A DNA stretch of 64,000 nt from CAVQJU01 sp963755195 (lineage in GTDB: Bacteria > Acidobacteriota > Vicinamibacteria > Vicinamibacterales > CAVVIG01): the NCBI GenBank assembly GCA_963755195.1, contig CAVWIZ010000001.1:1-64000 (forward strand), given 5' to 3'. Position numbers and translations under genes: made by a program. Below are positions 1-9,260 of the stretch, piece after piece. The notes beneath the pieces were generated by a model. That model worked only from the letters and a program-made list of their open reading frames with translations. It ran no database searches and was not told where the DNA came from. Numbering within the stretch: position 1 is the stretch's first letter; every line of letters begins with the position of its first letter.

Positions 1-1
1 C

Positions 2-127
2 ATGCTGGAAACCCATGGCCTGCGCGCTCTCGAAGATCTCGAAGGCGAGTTGAAGGCGATCGCCGCAAGGTCGGACTTTCCTGAAGGGCGATGCGTGATG
101 GCTCAGGTATGTATAGAGCGAATATGA
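2..127 (+). CDS. C-terminal fragment of an unidentified protein
   Basis: The frame is open from the window edge to a TGA at 125-127 and gives about 41 residues, ending in VCIERI. The true start lies outside the window, although an ATG happens to fall at position 2. The fragment is charged and helix-like, with alternating Glu, Leu and Lys. It has no motif that identifies a family. The downstream gene begins 62 bases later on the same strand, so the two could be co-transcribed. Confidence 0.35.
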   Translation: MLETHGLRALEDLEGELKAIAARSDFPEGRCVMAQVCIERI

Positions 128-189
128 GCGCTGAGTGGCCAGCCTCGTCGGGTAAACTTTAGCCCCGTCATTTCCGGGAGGACGCGAAT

Positions 190-1048
190 ATGGGTAATCC
201 GACAAGACGCAACATACTGAAAGCCGGGGTCGCGGCAGCGGCGATGGCCTCGATGCCACGCGTACTGGCTCAGCAGGCGGGCACAGGAGGAACCGGCAAG
301 TTCTTCGAAAAAGGGCCCGTTCGCATCCGCTATGAGGAGGCCGGGGCCGGTTTTCCTCTGATGCTGCTTCCTGGCGGTGGATTGAACGCCACGATCGCGT
401 TCTTCACGGGCAATTCGCCCTTCAACGCGATCGAGGAGTTCAAGGGACAGTATCGCTGCATCGCGGCGGACCTACGCAACGCCCCCACCGGCCAGTCCAC
501 CGGCCCTGTCGAGGTCGATCGGCCGTGGGAGTCCTACGCCGACGACCAACTCGGCCTGATGGATCATCTGGGTATCGACAAGTTCATGGTGATGGGGTTC
601 TGCATCGGCGGCCCCTTCATCGGGAGTCTCCTGAAGCGCGCGCCCAATCGTGTTGTCGCGGCCGTGATGGCGCAGCCCGTCGGGTGGCGGCCGGAGATGC
701 GCGACCCGAACTACCCAGGCGTGTTCTGGAGGGCGTGGGGTTCGCAGCTGACGGCCAAACGGCCTGAGATCACGCTGCCGACGACCGACAAGTTCGTGAC
801 CAGGATGTTCGAGACCGACCCCGACTTCCTCTTCACCGTGACACGCGATTTCGTGCGTGGTTGCCAGACCCCGATTCTGGTCCTGCCGGACGATGTCCCG
901 GCCCACCCTCTCGCCGTCGCCATGGAGGTCGCGATGCTCGCGCCGAAAGCCGAGGTGAGCATGTTCCCCTGGAAAGTAACCGAAAGAGCGGATTCCCCTG
1001 GCCGTGCGCCAAATCCATTCCTTCCTCAAGGCGCATCGGCCTGTGTAG
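190..1048 (+). CDS. Tat-exported alpha/beta hydrolase with Cys at the nucleophile elbow (one frameshift)
   Basis: The N-terminus has a twin-arginine-like signal (TRRNILKAG, then an Ala-rich core and a VLAQQ cleavage region), so export is likely. An alpha/beta hydrolase fold follows. Its nucleophile elbow reads GFCIGG, with Cys138 where Ser is usual, as in dienelactone hydrolases. The reading frame slips near 975-990: the continuous frame ends in a non-homologous tail at 1056, whereas skipping one base gives ERIPLAVRQIHSFLKAHRPV and a stop at 1048, the expected helix-forming end of such hydrolases. The corrected length is 285 residues. The substrate is unknown. A G-rich ribosome site (cgggagg) precedes the ATG. 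Confidence 0.75.
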
Positions 1049-1071
1049 CAGCTTAGGCGTAGGCTAGTCGC

Positions 1072-1416
1072 ATGGGCATTCCGTGGCTCTTCGCACTCAA
1101 GGCGATTCCCTGGGACACGATCCTGGCGAATGCGCCCTCCATCCTGCGCTCGGCGGACGAACTCGTGGCGAAGACACTGCGCCGCCCGGCCGCGGCGTCT
1201 CGCAGCGACGTTCAGGCGCTTGCCGATCGAATCGCGCTGCTCGAGCAACGCGACGGTGAAACCGCGGAGTTGCTCACGCGTGTCACCGCGCAGGTCGCGG
1301 CGCTGACCACGGCGGTCGAGGTGATCGAGGCCCGTACCCGCTGGCTGCTCGTGGGAGCCATCTCGGCGGCAGTCCTGTCGGTTCTGGCGTGCGGAGTTGC
1401 CCTGCTCGCCCGATAG
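1072..1416 (+). CDS. Small coiled-coil protein with C-terminal membrane anchor
   Basis: This encodes 114 residues. The middle (about 40-90) is heptad-rich and alpha-helical (ALADRIALLEQRDG, then LLTRVTAQVAALTTAVEVI). The last 25 residues form one hydrophobic segment (WLLVGAISAAVLSVLACGVALLA) followed by Arg. There is no signal peptide, so it is probably a tail-anchored inner-membrane protein with its coiled coil in the cytoplasm. No family is recognised. It begins 23 bases after the hydrolase and converges with the gene downstream. Confidence 0.6.
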   Translation: MGIPWLFALKAIPWDTILANAPSILRSADELVAKTLRRPAAASRSDVQALADRIALLEQRDGETAELLTRVTAQVAALTTAVEVIEARTRWLLVGAISAAVLSVLACGVALLAR

Positions 1417-1463
1417 TCGACGGGCAGAACGTTTCCCCAGGCAACCGATCGTCGGACGCGCGG

Positions 1464-3599
1464 CTACTTCGCGAGCGGTTCCGGGCGGAGCTGGAACTTC
1501 ATCACCTTGCTCGTCGTTCCCCGGCCCGTTTCCATGTGGAACGGCGTCCGTGTCGACACGGTCGTCCACACACCGCGACCCTTCCATCCGGCATTCGGAT
1601 CGTCGATGCGGCCGTCCATCCACTTCGTGTAGAAGCCGAGCGGATACGGCACGCGCAACGTCACGAACTTGCCGTCCTTCAGGGCGAGCAGGGCCTCGAC
1701 CGCGTTGCCGGTGTTGATGGGAACGTTGCGTCCGAGGCCGAGCGTGTCGAACTGATCGACCCACGTGTAGTAGCTGGCCTCGGCGCTGCCAGAATCCGTC
1801 ACGCCCTTCAACTGCGGCGCCGGCTCGGTGTAGAACGTCCAGCCTTCGGGACAATGCTGACCCGTGGCCGCGGGACCGTTCAACGGGCCTTTGCACTTGC
1901 GGCGGTCGAAGCTGGCGAGGTGACCGCTGGCCATGGCCGACCAGTACACGCCATCGCGATCGACGTCGCCGCCGCGCGGAGAATATCCCTTGTCGGCCGG
2001 AGGCTGGTAGATCTCGGTTACCGCCGTTTCCGGAGGATTCGCGCCGGGCGAAAGCCTGATGACGGCGCCCGGGTAGCCGAGCTGCGTGCCCCAGATCGTG
2101 CCGTCGGGCGCCGGCGCAACGGCGTAGAGCGCACCGCCGATTCGCTGATCCTTGCCTGGTTCGAGCGGCTGATTCGGCTCGACGTACACGTCGCGCTTGC
2201 CGTTTCCGTTGGCGTCCCGGACGAGCGCCGTCCATCCCTGCGACTTCATCTCGTCCTGCGTCTCGTCGAACATCTTCGTATTCAGCCACCCGATGACCTG
2301 GCCGCCGCCGCTCGTCCACAGCGTGTGATTCGCGTCCTCGGCGAACATCAGGTGATGCGTGCCGAAACACGTGGCGATGTGCGTGAGCTTCTTCGTCGCG
2401 GGGTCGTACACCGCGAGGTGGCGACCGGCGTTCTCGACCGGGAAGAGCTTGGCCGAGGGGTGGCTCGAACCTGCCTTGCAGTCGGCGGGATTGGCCGCCG
2501 GCCGAACCGCCGACGTCAGCCAGACCCGGCCTTTGTGATCGAGCATGGGATTGTGCACGTTGTTCTTGCTGGTCCAGATGGCCTCGTCGGCCCAGTAGGG
2601 CGAGGGCTCCGGCATCGACGGGCTCGTCGGCGGGGTGTTCGGATCGCGGACCGTCAACGGTATCCGGCTCGCGGTGTTCGTGGCCGGAGTCAGCACCGGC
2701 GTATAGTCGGCGCTCAGTTCGAGCGCGCCGTACACCGGCCCGTTCGCGTTGACGCGCGGGTTTCTCCGATCGGTCGACACCACGTCGTGCAGGTACGCCT
2801 TCGGATCGGCCCAGTCCCACTGCGTGATCACGACGTTCCGCTCGATCCCCTGGGGCCGTTGCGGCGCCGGCGGAAGCTCGCCCGCACGAATGCGATCGGT
2901 CCAATCGGCGAACATCTTCAACGCACGGCTGCGGCCAAGGCCGTTGAGCCCGGCGCTCATCTGGCCCCCCGCCTGTCCCGATTTCACGCGCCTATCCCAC
3001 GCAGCGACCCCGTTGGGAAATGGACCGAGGGCCGTCGGAATTTCTCTCGTGCCTTTCGTGCCGAGCGCATGGCACGCGGTGCATCCGCCCGACTTCACGG
3101 CGCGGATCCAATCGCCCTGAGTCTTCACGTTGGGCGAGATGCCGTTGCCGTGGTCGCCGGTGCCCGGGAACTCGCTCTTGGCCGGCATCTCCATCAAGGA
3201 CAGCCAGTGCGCGGCCGGGTAGTATTGCGCCGCCGCGGCGGGTGAGCTGGCCGGCACCGCTCTCAGATCGAGGTTCTTGCCTGGAGTGGTCTGGGTCTTC
3301 GGCGAATCCACGAGTCCATAGCCGCGGACCCAGACGTTGTAATTGGCCCTGGGCAGATCGGGCACCAGATACCGTCCGCGGTCGTCGGTGACGACGATCT
3401 TCGCGAACGGCGTGGGCAGATCCCCTGTCTGGGCGATGACCCACACGCCCGCCTCGGGTCCGGAGGGCCCGGTGACCGTTCCCGCCAGATCGTCGCTATC
3501 GATTGCGATAGCCGCCGCAGGAGTCTGCGTGTGGCTCACGGCTCCCGCATAGATTGCGATTCCCACGGCGATTCCGACAGTCAGGAGTGTCTTCGGCAT
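1464..3599 (-). CDS. Secreted carboxypeptidase-regulatory-like / haem c / beta-propeller protein
   Basis: The 711-residue product has a signal peptide (MPKTLLTVGIAVGIAIYAGAV). A Cna-B/carboxypeptidase-regulatory-like beta-sandwich follows (about 40-110, GTVTGPSGPEAGVWV to VWVRGYGLVDSP). A single CTACH haem-c site lies near residue 172. A long C-terminal region (about 290-700) resembles streptogramin-lyase/Vgb-type propellers with repeated asparagine and aspartate loops. It is likely a periplasmic redox enzyme or carrier; the substrate cannot be told. The start was chosen because the signal peptide begins there, although the frame is open 83 codons further upstream. It is divergent from the haem protein at 3767. 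Confidence 0.75.
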   Translation of the reverse strand: MPKTLLTVGIAVGIAIYAGAVSHTQTPAAAIAIDSDDLAGTVTGPSGPEAGVWVIAQTGDLPTPFAKIVVTDDRGRYLVPDLPRANYNVWVRGYGLVDSPKTQTTPGKNLDLRAVPASSPAAAAQYYPAAHWLSLMEMPAKSEFPGTGDHGNGISPNVKTQGDWIRAVKSGGCTACHALGTKGTREIPTALGPFPNGVAAWDRRVKSGQAGGQMSAGLNGLGRSRALKMFADWTDRIRAGELPPAPQRPQGIERNVVITQWDWADPKAYLHDVVSTDRRNPRVNANGPVYGALELSADYTPVLTPATNTASRIPLTVRDPNTPPTSPSMPEPSPYWADEAIWTSKNNVHNPMLDHKGRVWLTSAVRPAANPADCKAGSSHPSAKLFPVENAGRHLAVYDPATKKLTHIATCFGTHHLMFAEDANHTLWTSGGGQVIGWLNTKMFDETQDEMKSQGWTALVRDANGNGKRDVYVEPNQPLEPGKDQRIGGALYAVAPAPDGTIWGTQLGYPGAVIRLSPGANPPETAVTEIYQPPADKGYSPRGGDVDRDGVYWSAMASGHLASFDRRKCKGPLNGPAATGQHCPEGWTFYTEPAPQLKGVTDSGSAEASYYTWVDQFDTLGLGRNVPINTGNAVEALLALKDGKFVTLRVPYPLGFYTKWMDGRIDDPNAGWKGRGVWTTVSTRTPFHMETGRGTTSKVMKFQLRPEPLAK

Positions 3600-3766
3600 G
3601 GTGTTCTCACTTCCATCAAGTTGACCGAGCCGTTCTGCCAATTCGCGGGCGGCGTGCGCCAGGCTGACACGCCGACAGCCGGCTTGAGGATAGCGCAGAT
3701 GGCCTTGACGGGAAAAGGCGCGGCGCAGGAGGATCAGAGGGCTCAACGGCTCGGAAGGAGAGGCCC

Positions 3767-5062
3767 CTGGTCGGCAGGCGACACGGATTCGGTGCGTGTG
3801 CGGTGGTCGGCGCGGGGCTTCTCTGCGCTGCCGGCTGGGTCCCGGCACGGCTCGCCGCTCAGCGCGGCGGCATGTTCCGGGGTTCCGCGGACGATCCCGC
3901 GATCGGGTATTCCACCGCGCCCCTCAACAATGTCGTCGCGGATCTCAATCGGAAGCTCGAGGACGGTTCGACCGCACTGACCTTCGAGGGCCGAAGCGGA
4001 TATCTACGGTCAGCGCTCGACGCGCTGAAGCTGCCGATCGACTCACAATTGCTCCTGTACTCGAAAGGGAGCCTTCAGGGGCGCCTTGTAGGCCCGTCGA
4101 GCCCGCGAGCGCTGTTCTTCAACGACCGTGTCGCGCTCGGCTGGGTGCGTGACGGCGAACTCCTCGAAGTCGCGGCACATGACGAGGCTGCGGGCGTCGT
4201 GTTCTACACGCTGGAGCAACGGCCCCGCGAACGCCCGGTGTTCAAGCGCGAGTTCCGGTGCCTCGGCTGTCACATGTCCGGCGATACGTCGGGCATACCG
4301 GGCTTCCTGATGTTCAGCTCCACGCCCGACGTCGCCGGCGATCGCGACATCCGGATCGTGGCGATGGATCACCGCAGTCCGTATGCGGAGCGATTCGGCG
4401 GTTGGTTCGTCACGGGCAGCGGCGGAGCGGCGCGCCATCTTGGCAATCAGGTGCCGGCGCTCGAGGGACGCCGGGGCGACGAGATGGCATCGGTCGCCGG
4501 ACTCTTCGACGCCGAGGGATTCCTCGGGACAACGAGCGATATCGCGGCCCTCCTGACCTTCTCGCACCAGACGCAGATGACGAATCTCCTGACCCGTGCG
4601 TCGTGGGAAGCGCGCGCTGCCGATCCGGCGCTGCATGCCGGCGGGCCAGAGGAGACGCAGTTGGTGGAGACGCTGATGGGCGGCGTCGCCGGGGAGGTGG
4701 TGGACTACATGCTGTTTGTCGACGAGCCGCCGCTGCCGAATCCTGTCCGCGGTCGATCCGGCTTTGCCGCGCGCATGTCGGCCGGGCCACGCGACCGCAA
4801 GGGACGATCGCTCTACGAGCTCGATCTGACACGGCGCCTGATGAAGTATCCGTGCAGCTATCTGATCTACTCACCCGCGTTCGACGCGCTGCCGCCGCTG
4901 GCAAAGACGCCGATCTACCGGCGACTGTGGCAGGTGCTCTCCGGCCAGGCGCGTGAGCCTCGCTATCGTTCGTTGTCCCTGGCAGACCGGCAAGCCATCG
5001 TCGAGATCCTGATCGACACGAAGCCCGGCCTTCCGGCGTACTTCACGACGGTGACGAAATAG
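3767..5062 (+). CDS. Exported haem-c-like protein with CLGCH motif, probable CTG start
   Basis: The mature protein has one CLGCH motif (Cys about residue 165) inside a region rich in aromatic and Arg residues, which suggests covalent haem c attachment. No other domain is recognised. The first conventional start is GTG 3803, but that truncates the signal peptide. The frame upstream gives LVGRRHGFGACAVVGAGLL ending ARLAAQ, a well-formed signal with paired Arg. An AAGGAG site at 3755-3760 sits six bases before CTG 3767, which I use as the start (431 residues). Its neighbour on the other strand is another haem protein, so the pair may share a respiratory or oxidative role. Confidence 0.6.
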   Translation: MVGRRHGFGACAVVGAGLLCAAGWVPARLAAQRGGMFRGSADDPAIGYSTAPLNNVVADLNRKLEDGSTALTFEGRSGYLRSALDALKLPIDSQLLLYSKGSLQGRLVGPSSPRALFFNDRVALGWVRDGELLEVAAHDEAAGVVFYTLEQRPRERPVFKREFRCLGCHMSGDTSGIPGFLMFSSTPDVAGDRDIRIVAMDHRSPYAERFGGWFVTGSGGAARHLGNQVPALEGRRGDEMASVAGLFDAEGFLGTTSDIAALLTFSHQTQMTNLLTRASWEARAADPALHAGGPEETQLVETLMGGVAGEVVDYMLFVDEPPLPNPVRGRSGFAARMSAGPRDRKGRSLYELDLTRRLMKYPCSYLIYSPAFDALPPLAKTPIYRRLWQVLSGQAREPRYRSLSLADRQAIVEILIDTKPGLPAYFTTVTK

Positions 5063-5170
5063 GGCGACGCGTCAAATACCCCCACGGTCACCGCAGCGCT
5101 CCGCGACCTATCGATCGCCCGGCACACACGCCGAGGGCAGCCGCATGGGGACACCTCGATCTGCCGGACA

Positions 5171-5366
5171 CTGCCCGCGATCCGGCGCCTCAATTCGGCA
5201 AACGATCGAACTCGGCGCGACCGCGAGGCACCAAAACGCGGCGCCGGCCACCGCCGCGAGAGGCCACACTTGGCCCGAGCGCCAAACATTGATCGATATT
5301 GCCGGCGACGCGTTTTGCCGCGCCGACGTTCGTGTTTGCCGAATTGAGGCGGCGGATCGCGGGCGG
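5171..5366. repeat. Long imperfect inverted repeat (MITE- or REP-like)
   Basis: This lies in the 342-base gap between a haem protein and an esterase. Bases 5171-5203 and 5334-5366 are inverted copies of one another, matching at 31 of 33 positions. Complementarity continues with gaps towards the centre: CAAAACGCG at 5232 faces CGCGTTTTG at 5310. The loop holds no reading frame of interest. It could be a small non-autonomous element or a structured transcript end between two convergent genes. No target-site duplication is obvious. Confidence 0.6.
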
Positions 5367-5404
5367 CCCTGTGAGACGCCAACTACACAGTTGTGGAAGA
5401 TGCT

Positions 5405-6511
5405 CTAGGGTAGCGGCGCTGGCGACGTCGGATTCGCGGGCGCCACCAGGTTCTTCGAGAAGAACGGCAGCAGGTTCTTCTCGATCCGTTCGCGGACCAT
5501 GTTGGTATGGTCGCCGTCGTACTCCTCGAAGGCGTGAGGCACGCGAAGGCGCGTCAGGGCGTCGTGCAACTGCCGGTTCGATGCGAGCAGCGTGTCACTG
5601 GTGCCGATGTCGATCGCGATCGCGTAGTACTTCCCCAAGTTCGACGCGTACTGCTCGAGCATCTCGAGCGGCGCGTTGGCCGCCCACTTCGCGACAATGT
5701 CCGGCCGCACCTTGCCGTCCTTCACCGGAAGATCGAGATAGAGCGGCGGGTTGGAAGGATTCGGAGACCACGCAGCCGCCAAGGCGAGACTGACCGAGGG
5801 TCCGACGCCAGGCGCGCGGGCCACGGTCTCGGCCTGCTCGCGAGTCTTGACGGCTTCCGCAGCCGCCATCGAGTCCGGACGCGGAGCCTGGTTGGCCCCC
5901 AGGCAGCACGCGCTCATGACGAAAAGGCTCATGAACACGTCGGGCCGTTTCATCCCGATCCGCAGCGCGCCGTATCCGCCCATCGAGTGACCGGCCAGCC
6001 CGCGGCTCGTGCGGTTGGCGAGCGTCCGGTAATGGCCGTCCATGTAAGCCACCAGATCGTCGGCGATGAATCGTTCCCAGTCGCCTGTCGTGGCCGAATT
6101 CGAATACATGCTGCCCTTGTGCAGCGTGAACGCGTCCGGCGTCACGACGATGGCTTCGCTGAAGCCCGGGGCGGCGGACAGCCGGTCGCCGCTCTCCTGC
6201 AGGCTCGCCAGACGGGCCGTGAACGTGTCGTCGCGGCCGCCGTAGCCGTGCAGCAGGTACACCACCGGAAAACGGCGCGATTGATCGGCCGAGTAGCTCG
6301 GCGGCAGATAGACGGTAGCGTCGCGGTCCGGCGAGTCGCCCTCGAGGTTGCCCTCGAGCGCCTTGCCGTGAACGGTGACGCGCTCGATTTTTCCGGTTCC
6401 GCCTCGAGCGATGGGCGGCGCCCCGCGTCCCTGGCCATCGAGCGTAATCGCGAAACCAGCGACAAGCGCCATCACAGACACAAGAGACGTCGAAGCCCTG
6501 CCCAATATCAT
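5405..6511 (-). CDS. Exported esterase, alpha/beta-hydrolase (esterase D/antigen-85-like)
   Basis: The 368-residue product has an N-terminal hydrophobic signal (STSLVSVMALVAGFAITLDG). A putative-esterase domain follows: the VYLPPSY strand, the LLHGYGG oxyanion loop (residues 86-92) and the nucleophile elbow GHSMGG with Ser176. Near the C-terminus are candidate Asp (IDIGTSD) and His (DGDHTNM) triad members. The family includes S-formylglutathione hydrolase and feruloyl/trehalose esterases; the substrate is not determinable. The start ATG at 6511 overlaps the stop of the upstream metallo-hydrolase as ATGA, implying translational coupling. The frame is open upstream only because it reads the neighbour's tail. 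Confidence 0.8.
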   Translation of the reverse strand: MILGRASTSLVSVMALVAGFAITLDGQGRGAPPIARGGTGKIERVTVHGKALEGNLEGDSPDRDATVYLPPSYSADQSRRFPVVYLLHGYGGRDDTFTARLASLQESGDRLSAAPGFSEAIVVTPDAFTLHKGSMYSNSATTGDWERFIADDLVAYMDGHYRTLANRTSRGLAGHSMGGYGALRIGMKRPDVFMSLFVMSACCLGANQAPRPDSMAAAEAVKTREQAETVARAPGVGPSVSLALAAAWSPNPSNPPLYLDLPVKDGKVRPDIVAKWAANAPLEMLEQYASNLGKYYAIAIDIGTSDTLLASNRQLHDALTRLRVPHAFEEYDGDHTNMVRERIEKNLLPFFSKNLVAPANPTSPAPLP

Positions 6512-8371
6512 CTCGACACCTTGCCGGGAATGGCGCGCAGGCTCTCGTACACCGCGGCCACGAACGCGCGCGGCGACGCCGGCCCCGTCGGCGGCGCCGT
6601 AGCGCGCGTCGTAGTCGAGCGTCGGCTGCGCCGCCTGCACCTCGTCGAGCGTCTTGCCCTGAGTCAGCGAGCGCCTGGATGCGGTCGCGGACAATCGTCA
6701 CCATGTTCCGGTACTCGACGACATCCATCTTGTCGCTGAGGCGTCCGTGGCCCGGGACGATCATCGTGCCGCCCTCCATGTTGCCGGTGGCCACGGCCAG
6801 CTTCACGATCCGGTTCAGAGCCGCGATCACGCCGTTGACGCTGCCCCCCTGCGACTTGTCGAAGACCGGATAGCTGACGGTCGAGAACACATCGCCGGCC
6901 GCGATCACGTCGGACCGCCTGAAGAAGACGATGCTGTCGCCGTCGGCGTGCGCGTTCGGCTGGTGCAGCACCTGCACCGCCTCGTCGTTGAAGAAGAAGT
7001 CGTTCTCGTCGTTGAAGAACGTGTCCCCGGGCCAGGAGGCGTACGGTCGCACGGTGCCGCCGCCGGCCACAGCGGCGCTCATCCGCTTCAGGACGTTCTC
7101 GTGGGCGACGATGCTGGTGTTGCCGCCGGTGTTGCCGCCAAGGCCGCTCGTAAGAGGCACGACGGTCCGGCCGGGTCGGGCCGGCCGCGGCGAGCGCCTC
7201 GTTTCCGCCGGTGTGATCCTCATCCGCCTGGGTGTTGACGATGAAATGAATCGGCTTGTCGGAGATGCCGCGGATGGCGGCGAGAACATTTGCTGACAGG
7301 GATCCGCGGAGCGTGTCAACGACCGCCACACCCTCCGGGCCCGCGTGCACGACCATGTTGCCTTCCGAGGAGACGAGCATGTAGACACGTCCCTGGACGT
7401 GCAGGACCTTCACTTCGCCTGGGCGCCGGCATCGCGAGCGCCGGTCCCTTCATGGCCGGCGACGGGACAGCGGGTGCGGAGCCGGCCGGATACGTCTGCG
7501 CCGCGCCGCCGCGGGTGACGGACTCGGGCAAGTTGAACCGCTTGCGGAATTCCTCGAGGAACGGGTTCGTGCCCGGCAGGAAGTGCGGCACGGCGCCCTC
7601 GGGCCGGACTATCTCTACTACGGGCTTGCACTTGAAGAGCCACGACCGATGCGGGACACCCTGCGTGTTCAGCACGAACTCTTCGCTCTTGACCAGCGGC
7701 TCGGTGAGATACACCGGATCCGCGATCGCGCTGATGCGCGTCATCACGTCGCCTGTGCGCACGAAGTACTCCGTGAGCGTGGCCAGATCGCTTTCCGGCA
7801 CGCCGTTCCGCCGCAGCCAGCCCTTCTTGATGTGCGTCGTCGTGACGACGAGCATGTTGCCCTGCCACTGGCCGGTCGAGAACCCCATCCAGGTATGCGG
7901 CGCGTAGACCGGCGGATGCGGGCGGCCATCCATGTAGATGGTTCGCTCCTGGTCGAACGTGCTGATGCGATGCTTGATCGCGATGAGCTCGCGCGTGCCC
8001 TGTTCCCGCTCTTCCCAGATCGCGATGTTGGAGGGGCCGCGGTAGATATACGGAGAGATGTGCACCCGGCACTGCTCCTCGGGCAGCGTCAGCCGCGCCG
8101 GATCCCAGCTTTCGGCGTAGCGCCGGGCGCCGTCGGTCAGCGGCAGCGCCGTGTAGTCGCCGAGCTCCGGACCCGGGACGCGCTCGGTGAAGTCCTCCTG
8201 GTAACGCGGCGACCAGGTGCCGGATAGATCGACCTGCGCGAACGCGGGCGGTACGCCCAGGACCAAAACCAGCGCGGCGAAGCACCCGCAACTGATGGCC
8301 CGCCAGTTCACAATCACAGCGCGTCCTCTCCCATCAGCTTTCCGTTTTGCGTTTTCCGTTTTGCGTTTCAT
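6508..8371 (-). CDS. Secreted fusion: Gly-Trp-Leu-motif domain plus metallo-beta-lactamase-fold domain (four frameshifts)
   Basis: A signal peptide (CGCFAALVLVLGVPPAFA) leads a domain of about 260 residues with LSGTWSPRY, YIYRGPSN and GWLRRNGVPESD, the same family as the genes at 8368 and 34501. A metallo-beta-lactamase fold begins near 7413 (VYMLVSSEGNMVV). Its first metal motif reads NTQADEDHTGG instead of the usual NTHxHxDHTGG. Four single extra bases break the frame, near 7425, 7185, 6665 and 6590. Removing them gives one 619-residue protein ending SLRAIPGKVSR with a TGA overlapping the esterase ATG. If the break near 7425 is real, these would be two genes. The first 16 codons lie over a short repeat, so GTG near 8314 is an alternative start. 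Confidence 0.65.
8341..8368. repeat. Two perfect 14-bp tandem units at a gene start
   Basis: The unit TCCGTTTTGCGTTT occurs twice without a mismatch, directly at the junction of the 8368-9189 gene and the fusion gene. It resembles the AACGGAAAACGG repeat at 17846-17880 read on the other strand. If ATG 8371 is used, it encodes the Lys/Arg-rich start of the fusion protein. Confidence 0.75.
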
Positions 8372-9189
8372 TCACGGCACGGCTTCGGGTTCCATTTCGA
8401 ACCGTCCGCCTCCTTCTTGAAATTGGTGCTCGTCAGGAACGGCTGCGTAAGATACGCGGGATCGTCGATGACCGTCCTCACCGTGAGCCACTCCCCGGCC
8501 TCCGGCACCGCGAACCGCATGAAGTGTTCCGTGATCACCGCCTGCGCGCTGTAGGGCACGCCGTTGGCGCGCAGCCAGCCGGCGCGAAGGTTCGTCGTCA
8601 CCACTTTCAGCGGCGTCCACACCATCCGCCGCGCGGCAGCGCCCATGCCGCTGTCCAGCCTGTCGAAGCCGCCGGTCCTGAGGACATCGATCACGTCTGG
8701 CGGGCCGTCCCACCTGGCCACGGACGTACCTTGCCACGACGGAGCCGCCCCAGCCGACGGCGCCGCCGCGGCCTGACCAAGCGGGAACCGCCGCGTCTGA
8801 TTACCGGCTTCGGTGTCGATCCGCAACGTGCTGTCGTTTTCCCACGTGATGCGCACATGCCCCGGCGCCCGCATGACGGCGCCGGCGCCGAATAATTCGC
8901 ATCGACCACTCTCTTCGGGCGTCCACGTGTCGGCCACGCGGCGGCCGGTCGCGTTGAGCGGCACGCTGCCGTAATCGCCCTTGAGGGGCATCACCATGCG
9001 ATAACGCCAGTCCTCGGTCACGACCGACACCCAGTAGCCGGTGAGGTCTATCGGCGCGAGTTCGCGCGGAGACGGAGTGGGCGCCCGCGGTTGAGCGACC
9101 TGGCCCTGGCCGCGCGATGTGAGGAGGACAACGGCGATCGCGATGGCGAGCGGCGTCCTGCGTGGTTCGAAACTCGTGGCTGCCATCAT
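8368..9189 (-). CDS. Secreted protein of the Gly-Trp-Leu-motif family
   Basis: This is a 273-residue protein with a signal peptide (TPLAIAIAVVLLTSRGQGQ) and the features of a family seen three times in this window: IDLTGYWVSV at the start of the mature chain, LKVVTTNLRAGWLRANGVPYS in the middle, then ITEHFMRF and a YLTQPFLTSTNF segment. It ends in a single Cys (NPKPCRE). The function is unknown; the partners in the cluster are periplasmic hydrolases. Its TGA overlaps the ATG of the fusion gene (ATGA). Start choice: ATG ATG at 9189/9186; the frame is open slightly further up. Confidence 0.65.
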   Translation of the reverse strand: MMAATSFEPRRTPLAIAIAVVLLTSRGQGQVAQPRAPTPSPRELAPIDLTGYWVSVVTEDWRYRMVMPLKGDYGSVPLNATGRRVADTWTPEESGRCELFGAGAVMRAPGHVRITWENDSTLRIDTEAGNQTRRFPLGQAAAAPSAGAAPSWQGTSVARWDGPPDVIDVLRTGGFDRLDSGMGAAARRMVWTPLKVVTTNLRAGWLRANGVPYSAQAVITEHFMRFAVPEAGEWLTVRTVIDDPAYLTQPFLTSTNFKKEADGSKWNPKPCRE

Positions 9190-9260
9190 GACCGTCTCTC
9201 TGCCCATTGAAGATATCATCACGAACCGGCGTGCCGCGGCGGTTGCTGTTCGGTCGACGG

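Noticed and set aside
472..2904. Long minus-strand open frame of about 810 codons
   Set aside because: It runs antisense to the 190 hydrolase and in the wrong frame of the 1464 gene. Its Arg-rich, low-motif translation is the usual GC-rich shadow.
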